Below, one piece after another: positions 59,189 through 63,561 of a stretch of 63,561 nucleotides of DNA; position 1 is the stretch's first letter, and each line of letters opens with the position of its first letter. The position numbers and the translations under genes were made by a program. Source of the stretch: Shewanella sp. 10N.286.48.A6 (GTDB lineage Bacteria; Pseudomonadota; Gammaproteobacteria; Enterobacterales; Shewanellaceae); the NCBI RefSeq assembly GCF_002873135.1, contig NZ_MCVI01000040.1:968-64528 (forward strand). Reading direction: 5' to 3'. The notes beneath the pieces are model-generated. The model saw only the letters and a program-made list of their open reading frames with translations. It searched no databases and had not been told where the DNA came from.

Positions 59189-61390
59189 ATGATAAAGCTA
59201 CCTAAGTACAATATTGGCCAACAAGATGCCCTGTTAAGCGCACAAAATCACGTTGGAAGCTACACTAATTACCTGAAGGATGTGTTAGAGCCTGCTATTA
59301 AATCGGGCAAGTGGGATGACTTTGAAGCGCTAGATATAGGCTTTAGCGTCACTGGTGAGTCACTGGGTAAAATTGGGGACAACAACGCTTGGCGTAAGCT
59401 CCAACCGTTCTTTGAGCCTAATGCTACCACTACGCTTACTTTAGATTTCTTTCTAGACGCAAAAGTGATGGAGCGTAACCTGACAAACGAATTGAGAGCA
59501 CTGGCATTGAGTATGATGTGGCTCTCGCCCAAAGATTATTCATTTAGGAGCATTGTGGATACTATCACTGGGTTAAAGAAAGTCGCCACCGCCCTACTGA
59601 ATAAAGGCCACAATAGCTTTGAGTTATTAAGTTTTGAGCTGTTAGAGGCTTGGGTATTAGGTGATGTTACCGTTTTGGACTTCGAACGAGAACATACTTA
59701 TGTAGCACTCAAGAAACTGTTCATAGAGGCAACACGACTACCGTTCAAGGTTAACCTGACCAAAGCGTTATCTGCCTCGGATTTTGGTTTAACCATTAAC
59801 GAGCCAGTGCAGTACACGGTTATCCCGCAGCGGCTGTACTATTTGGGACTTCAACAATCAGAAGCATTAGTGAACGAGCTATACCCCATTCGTGACGAGC
59901 TGAGCAAACTATCTAATTACATAGCTGACTACCATGAAATAGCCTATCAAGGATATGCCAAACACCTTGTTAGCGACGAAGCAAAGCTGAAAAATGGCGG
60001 GCTTCGGTGGTATTTAAGTTCAAAAAATAAAGGCGACAAGGAAAAGAAAATAGCCTTTCAAGCGGCTTTTCTCATGCTCAATAACCCGACACAAGAATCG
60101 ACCCTTGAACTGCTCAACAAGTACAAACCTACGCTCAACTCTCAAAAAATCAACAAATTCCACCCTGAGCTAACATTGACGGTTGGCAACAGGATGGTAG
60201 CCGGACTTGCAGAGGCGCAATCATTATTTAAACAACACAATGGTAGCTGCCTCTGGGCATTAATGTCCCGCACAGGTATGCGCTCTGATGAAACCTTTCA
60301 CCTACATACCGCAAATGGGTGCACAACAGAAACCATATCAGGGCAAACCATTCACGTTATTCATGCAGACCTCTCAAAAACAGTCAGAGGCTCTCAGTCA
60401 AAGCAGGATGAGTTTGTCACCACAGAGGTCGGCAAAAAGGCTTACGAGATCCTGCAAGCGCTTCATTCTCCACTTAGACAGCGTCATCCTGATAGCCAAG
60501 CCTTTTTTCATAAGGCTATTGAGGGCTGTGGTGCAAATAATAAAAACCAATTAGGAAAGCATCTAACGGATTGGTTTAAAGGCGTAATCGGGGAAAAGCT
60601 TGCACTAACCAATGATGATGTCATCGATTTGAAGATTTCCGACCCTAACCTTTCGTTTAATGTGGGGGATGACTATGGCTTCTCAGGGCATCAGCTGCGT
60701 CGCTCGTTTGCCTATTACCTGATCGGCTTCGAGCTTTGCGCGTTCCCCCAACTCAAGCAGCAGTTCAGCCATGTATCGATGGCGATGACACGCCATTACG
60801 CTAAGAACGCCAGTAAATTCCAGAAAATAAGAAAGCAAAAGCAGAACTTGCTTCACGCCATTGATGAAGAAAGGATTGATCAAAAAGCGCACGTGTACCT
60901 GAACATCTACGAGAAGCTGGCGAACAAAGAACGTGTCGCTGGCGGCAAGGGCAAAGAGTTTGCCAAAAACATGATCAAGGCTGAGCGTAACCTGTTTAAA
61001 GATAAGGTCGATAAGGACATGCTCTCGCTCAACTACTGGAAAAATCAAATTCGAGATCAAAAGCGCCACATCCACGCTGTCGCCCCTGGCGTTTACTGCA
61101 CTTCAACAGGTTGTAGCCTACGTACACAAGTCAACCTATTAGAATGTGTAGACTGTAAGAACGACTATATTGTCGATGCCGTGTTTGCCGAAGCTAAGCG
61201 CAAGGAAGCTGAAATTCATATGCTATGGGACATTGAGCATGATGAATTAACGCCTCAAACAGCGTCAGAAGTGTATATCAAAATCACGGCTGCTGAACGC
61301 ATTATGAAAGACCTAGATATCAGCTATGAACCCATTGTAATACCTCAAGAAGTTCAAGATCTGCTGATACCCTGCGGAGTGACTGCGTAA
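59189..61390 (+). CDS. Large tyrosine recombinase, third of the trio
   Basis: A 733-residue protein. Its catalytic domain (about 340-560) has Arg in MSRTGMRSDETFHL, a Lys candidate in LSKTVRGSQSKQDE, His-x-x-Arg in SGHQLRRSFAYYL, His in FSHVSMAMTRHY and the Tyr at the end of that block. A Cys-rich segment (CTSTGC and CVDC) follows near 640-665, similar in place to that of the second protein. The ATG is behind GGGAG. The stop overlaps the next start by one base (TAATG). It may be the GmtZ-like member. Confidence 0.88.
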   Translation: MIKLPKYNIGQQDALLSAQNHVGSYTNYLKDVLEPAIKSGKWDDFEALDIGFSVTGESLGKIGDNNAWRKLQPFFEPNATTTLTLDFFLDAKVMERNLTNELRALALSMMWLSPKDYSFRSIVDTITGLKKVATALLNKGHNSFELLSFELLEAWVLGDVTVLDFEREHTYVALKKLFIEATRLPFKVNLTKALSASDFGLTINEPVQYTVIPQRLYYLGLQQSEALVNELYPIRDELSKLSNYIADYHEIAYQGYAKHLVSDEAKLKNGGLRWYLSSKNKGDKEKKIAFQAAFLMLNNPTQESTLELLNKYKPTLNSQKINKFHPELTLTVGNRMVAGLAEAQSLFKQHNGSCLWALMSRTGMRSDETFHLHTANGCTTETISGQTIHVIHADLSKTVRGSQSKQDEFVTTEVGKKAYEILQALHSPLRQRHPDSQAFFHKAIEGCGANNKNQLGKHLTDWFKGVIGEKLALTNDDVIDLKISDPNLSFNVGDDYGFSGHQLRRSFAYYLIGFELCAFPQLKQQFSHVSMAMTRHYAKNASKFQKIRKQKQNLLHAIDEERIDQKAHVYLNIYEKLANKERVAGGKGKEFAKNMIKAERNLFKDKVDKDMLSLNYWKNQIRDQKRHIHAVAPGVYCTSTGCSLRTQVNLLECVDCKNDYIVDAVFAEAKRKEAEIHMLWDIEHDELTPQTASEVYIKITAAERIMKDLDISYEPIVIPQEVQDLLIPCGVTA

Positions 61391-61875
61391 TGACACAAGC
61401 AACTAAGAATAAGCTCAAAAATGCCCTAGAGCGCCTGTTAGAGGGTAAACCAGAAAACCGAGAACTAAGGAAGAAAGCCCGAGAAGGTAAGCTAAAAATC
61501 AATAACATTAGCGTCGAGAAAGAAGCGGGGCTTTCTGTCGGGGCATTGCGCAGGCACGAAGATGTTCAGGATATGGTGAAGAATAAGTCACTGGAATTTC
61601 GTGTAGCACAAGATGATTTAAGTCACTCACCTATTGATGTTTTACAGGCGGAAGTGAAACAGCTAAAGCTCGACAAGACTCAAGCTAATAAGAAAAAAAA
61701 GGAGTACCTCGACATCGCTAGAAGCCATGAACAAGCACTAGCCAAACAAGCAGCAAGCCACATAAAAATGGTTAAGGAACTCATGGAGATGTTGCATGAA
61801 AGTGAGCGAGAGAAGGCAATGGATAAGGTCATCAAAGCAAGGCCAGACAACCTTATCAAAGGCGATTTTAGATAA
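61390..61875 (+). CDS. Small helical accessory protein of the recombinase operon
   Basis: A 161-residue protein, Lys- and Glu-rich. Residues 35-60 (LKINNISVEKEAGLSVGALRRHEDV) look like a helix-turn-helix, as in TnpC or GmtX-type proteins; residues 85-145 are a likely coiled coil. It is translationally coupled to the third recombinase. It could bind the palindrome at 55384 or help the recombinases pair ends; neither is shown by sequence. Confidence 0.75.
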   Translation: MTQATKNKLKNALERLLEGKPENRELRKKAREGKLKINNISVEKEAGLSVGALRRHEDVQDMVKNKSLEFRVAQDDLSHSPIDVLQAEVKQLKLDKTQANKKKKEYLDIARSHEQALAKQAASHIKMVKELMEMLHESEREKAMDKVIKARPDNLIKGDFR

Positions 61876-62021
61876 AAGTATCCTGTTTAGTGTAATCACT
61901 AGACAGGACACTGAATTAACGTTAAAAATGTATACTCTAACGTAATATAAATGCACTAAATAGGACGTAGCGAACAAAGCTACGCCACATACCATTAATT
62001 GAGAAAGTAAGGACAAAACCA
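61876..62021. other. Intergenic region before the element-borne bcp
   Basis: AT-rich, with TTAACGTTAA and a nearby CTAACGTAA followed by TATAAAT-like DNA. It is the probable bcp promoter; no terminator for the recombinase operon is evident. Confidence 0.4.
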
Positions 62022-62486
62022 ATGGCAATCGAAGCCGGACAAACAGCACCAGATTTTACTTTAAATGACCAAGACAATAACCCAGTGAAGCTATCTGAGC
62101 TTCAAGGAAAGAAGGTCCTGCTCTACTTCTACCCACGAGCTTCAACACCAGGCTGCACAGTTCAGGCTCAAGGGTTGCGTGACACTAAAGCTGAGTTAGA
62201 TGCTCACAACGTTGTTGTGTTAGGTCTAAGCCCCGACACCCCGAAAAAACTGACGAACTTTATCAACAAGCAAGAGCTGAACTTCACTCTGCTAGCCGAT
62301 GAAGAGCACGAAGTGTGTGAGAAGTACGGTGTCTGGCAACTCAAAAAGTTCATGGGCCGTGAAAACATGGGCGTTGTAAGAACAAGCTTTCTGATTGATG
62401 AGTTTGGTAACCTTGAGCATGTGTTTAACAAGTTCAAAACCAAAGACCACCATGAAGTTGTATTGAACTACCTAAACAGCAAATAA
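62022..62486 (+). CDS. bcp: Complete BCP-type peroxiredoxin carried by the element
   Basis: A 154-residue thioredoxin-dependent peroxiredoxin with the peroxidatic Cys in YFYPRASTPGCTVQ and a full C-terminus (FKTKDHHEVVLNYL). It is clearly diverged from the broken host copy at 54993 (for example MAIEAGQTAPDFTLND against MNTLTLGDLAPQFTLQN), so it is not a simple duplication. It has its own AAGGA site and probable promoter in 61876-62021. It likely replaces the activity lost by insertion. Confidence 0.95.
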   Translation: MAIEAGQTAPDFTLNDQDNNPVKLSELQGKKVLLYFYPRASTPGCTVQAQGLRDTKAELDAHNVVVLGLSPDTPKKLTNFINKQELNFTLLADEEHEVCEKYGVWQLKKFMGRENMGVVRTSFLIDEFGNLEHVFNKFKTKDHHEVVLNYLNSK

Positions 62487-62525
62487 CCGTCCATGAGCAA
62501 TTAACTCTTCAACTTGGGGGCAGGC

Positions 62526-63182
62526 ATGATTGGCTACATTCGAATATCAGATCCACAAAGAGCCGATGGCGAATCACAAAGAGAAGCTATCAAGGCGTAT
62601 GCCGCTAAACGTGGCATACAAATATCGGATTGGATAGAAGAACATGTGTCTGCCACCAAGACTGAACTTAGTGAGCGGAAGTTATCTTCCCTCATTACCT
62701 CTCAACAAAGCATCATTGTATCGGATATCACTCGGCTGGGTCGCCACAAGGTTATGGAGTTGGTCGGCGCTATCGGCCAGATAGCCTCATACGGTGAGCT
62801 GCATTTAGCATACAACGACATCATAATTAACTCTGAGAACGTTGATAATGCTGAAATCATTTTTACAGTTATTGGGCAGTCTTTTGCCAGCGCTGTAGAG
62901 GCCCAAAAACGCTCTGAACGAGCAAAAGCAGGTCACGCTAAACGAAAGGCCAAAGGTCTATCATCTGGCCGTCAGAAGGGACAGAAGGTTAAATCCAGAC
63001 TTGATGAGCATACGGCTTATATATTGAACCTCCTCGACACCAAGACCTCCAAAGCTGAAATCCTAAGAAAGCTAAACGAACGCGGTGTTTCGATTACTAG
63101 AAGTAGATTTTATTCTTGGTTAGAAGACCGTGGACTTCATAATAAGAAGGCTGAATTCCAGACCGATATGTTCCAAACATAA
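62526..63182 (+). CDS. Serine recombinase (resolvase/invertase family)
   Basis: A 218-residue protein starting MIGYIRISDPQRADGESQ, with the catalytic Ser at position 8, and the Arg block SDITRLGRHK. A long helix (EAQKRSERAKAGHAKRKAKG) and a C-terminal helix-turn-helix (SKAEILRKLNERGVSITRSRFYSWL) follow. The ATG at 62526 behind GGGGGCAGG is preferred to an in-frame TTG at 62514. It lies 39 bases after bcp and just before a cluster of inverted repeats that could include its target. Confidence 0.9.
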   Translation: MIGYIRISDPQRADGESQREAIKAYAAKRGIQISDWIEEHVSATKTELSERKLSSLITSQQSIIVSDITRLGRHKVMELVGAIGQIASYGELHLAYNDIIINSENVDNAEIIFTVIGQSFASAVEAQKRSERAKAGHAKRKAKGLSSGRQKGQKVKSRLDEHTAYILNLLDTKTSKAEILRKLNERGVSITRSRFYSWLEDRGLHNKKAEFQTDMFQT

Positions 63183-63210
63183 AGCTAACTAACTTCAAGC
63201 CCCGCTAATC

Positions 63211-63320
63211 ACTAACTCGTTTTTGGACATTTTCGTGTTAGGACTTTGGGTAATCATGGCATTTCAGATTACCCAAAGTATGGATAAGCTCTAAACCTGT
63301 GGCCAATTTCAATTGGCCAC
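63211..63320. repeat. Three successive inverted repeats after the serine recombinase
   Basis: One imperfect hairpin (CTAACTCG with CGTGTTAG, 63211-63240), one perfect 13-base repeat (ACTTTGGGTAATC at 63243-63255 with its complement at 63267-63279) and one perfect 10-base repeat (GTGGCCAATT at 63299 with AATTGGCCAC at 63311). None has a T run, so they are not ordinary terminators. Confidence 0.75.
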
Positions 63321-63325
63321 TACAC

Positions 63326-63414
63326 TCTCGCTAATCTAGCGACCTAAAATAACGTTATTATGCGTTTAGTTTTAATGTTGGTACCACCGTTCTCGCCAAG
63401 CTAGCGACCCAAAA
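63326..63414. repeat. 24-base direct repeats with internal dyads
   Basis: Positions 63326-63349 and 63391-63414 match at 21 of 24 bases. Each holds a short dyad (TCGCTA-ATC-TAGCGA in the first, one mismatch in the second). The spacing is 65 bases. The second ends where the IS91 fragment begins. Confidence 0.75.
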
Positions 63415-63561
63415 GGTAGACTGCCAACATGTGGGTAAAGGACTGCCAGCGTTAAAGTACCTGTCGCGATACCTTTATCGCGGCGTGTTACCCGATAAAA
63501 ATATCGTCAGTAATATCGACGGACAAATTAGTTTTGAGTATCAAAATAGCCAAACCAACAC
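63415..63561 (+). mobile_element. 5'-truncated IS91-family transposase, running off the window
   Basis: In the frame starting 63416 the product reads VDCQHVGKGLPALKYLSR and then YLYRGVLPDKNIV, an internal block of the IS91/ISCR-type (Y2 rolling-circle) transposases. The usual N-terminal 200 or so residues are absent: the frame is closed by a stop at 63350 and has no start. The fragment is therefore a remnant, joined at about 63415 to the repeats before it. Confidence 0.75.

Noticed and set aside
55330..63182. Prophage or conjugative element at the bcp locus
   Set aside because: No capsid, tail, lysis, relaxase or mating-pair genes are visible; only recombination genes and bcp are present in the part seen.

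Overview
The window looks like a chromosome segment of a marine gammaproteobacterium close to Shewanella. This rests on protein character and gene order: rnf/rsx operon followed by nth, ruvCAB with yebC and aspS, cmoAB, a thi operon behind a TPP riboswitch, dapA-bamC with divergent gcvR-bcp, and fadE with FadR-like and PsrA-like sites. No database search was possible, so the taxonomic call is an inference.

Layout. 1-235: three tandem tRNA-Asn genes, the first cut by the window edge. 413-2314: a degenerate GGDEF-EAL (CsrD/MshH-like) protein. 2452-9310: rnfABCDGE and nth. 9606-11405: a membrane acyltransferase, a 27-residue YnhF-like membrane protein not previously delimited here, and gloA. 11528-14098: a large TonB-dependent receptor with a long empty upstream region. 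14832-19672: ruvB, ruvA, ruvC, yebC, aspS. 19974-22805: a triple periplasmic-binding-domain diguanylate cyclase. 23042-24762: cmoAB. 24792-30917: a cluster of retropepsin-like lipoprotein, inactive transglutaminase with seven membrane helices, ATP-grasp ligase, and two secreted proteins. 31004-32239: a LysR regulator and an orphan flagellar-rod-like mini-protein. 32321-39661: the thiamine operon thiC-thiD/E-thiF-thiS-thiG-thiH on the minus strand, with promoter, TPP riboswitch and a tandem duplication in its leader; thiDE carries an apparent frameshift. 39854-47462: a TonB-like membrane protein, a HlyIII-family protein, an alkyltransferase-like protein, a DUF3108 protein, a YafJ-type amidotransferase, fadE and a small conserved protein. 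47618-51789: an RND efflux pump with its adaptor. 52102-54971: bamC, dapA and gcvR.

The accessory part begins at about 55330. The host bcp gene is broken there, about 70% into its coding sequence, by a mobile element. The element opens with repeated and palindromic DNA, then four closely packed co-directional genes: an intact tyrosine recombinase, a second large protein resembling a recombinase with a decayed active site, a third intact tyrosine recombinase, and a small helical DNA-binding-like protein. This recalls the gamma-mobile-trio (GmtY/GmtZ/GmtX) and Tn554/RIT classes. Next come a complete but diverged bcp, a serine recombinase, a cluster of inverted and direct repeats, and the start of a 5'-truncated IS91-family transposase that runs off the window. 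The element therefore appears to disrupt a host peroxiredoxin gene while bringing its own full copy. The right boundary and most of any cargo lie beyond the window.
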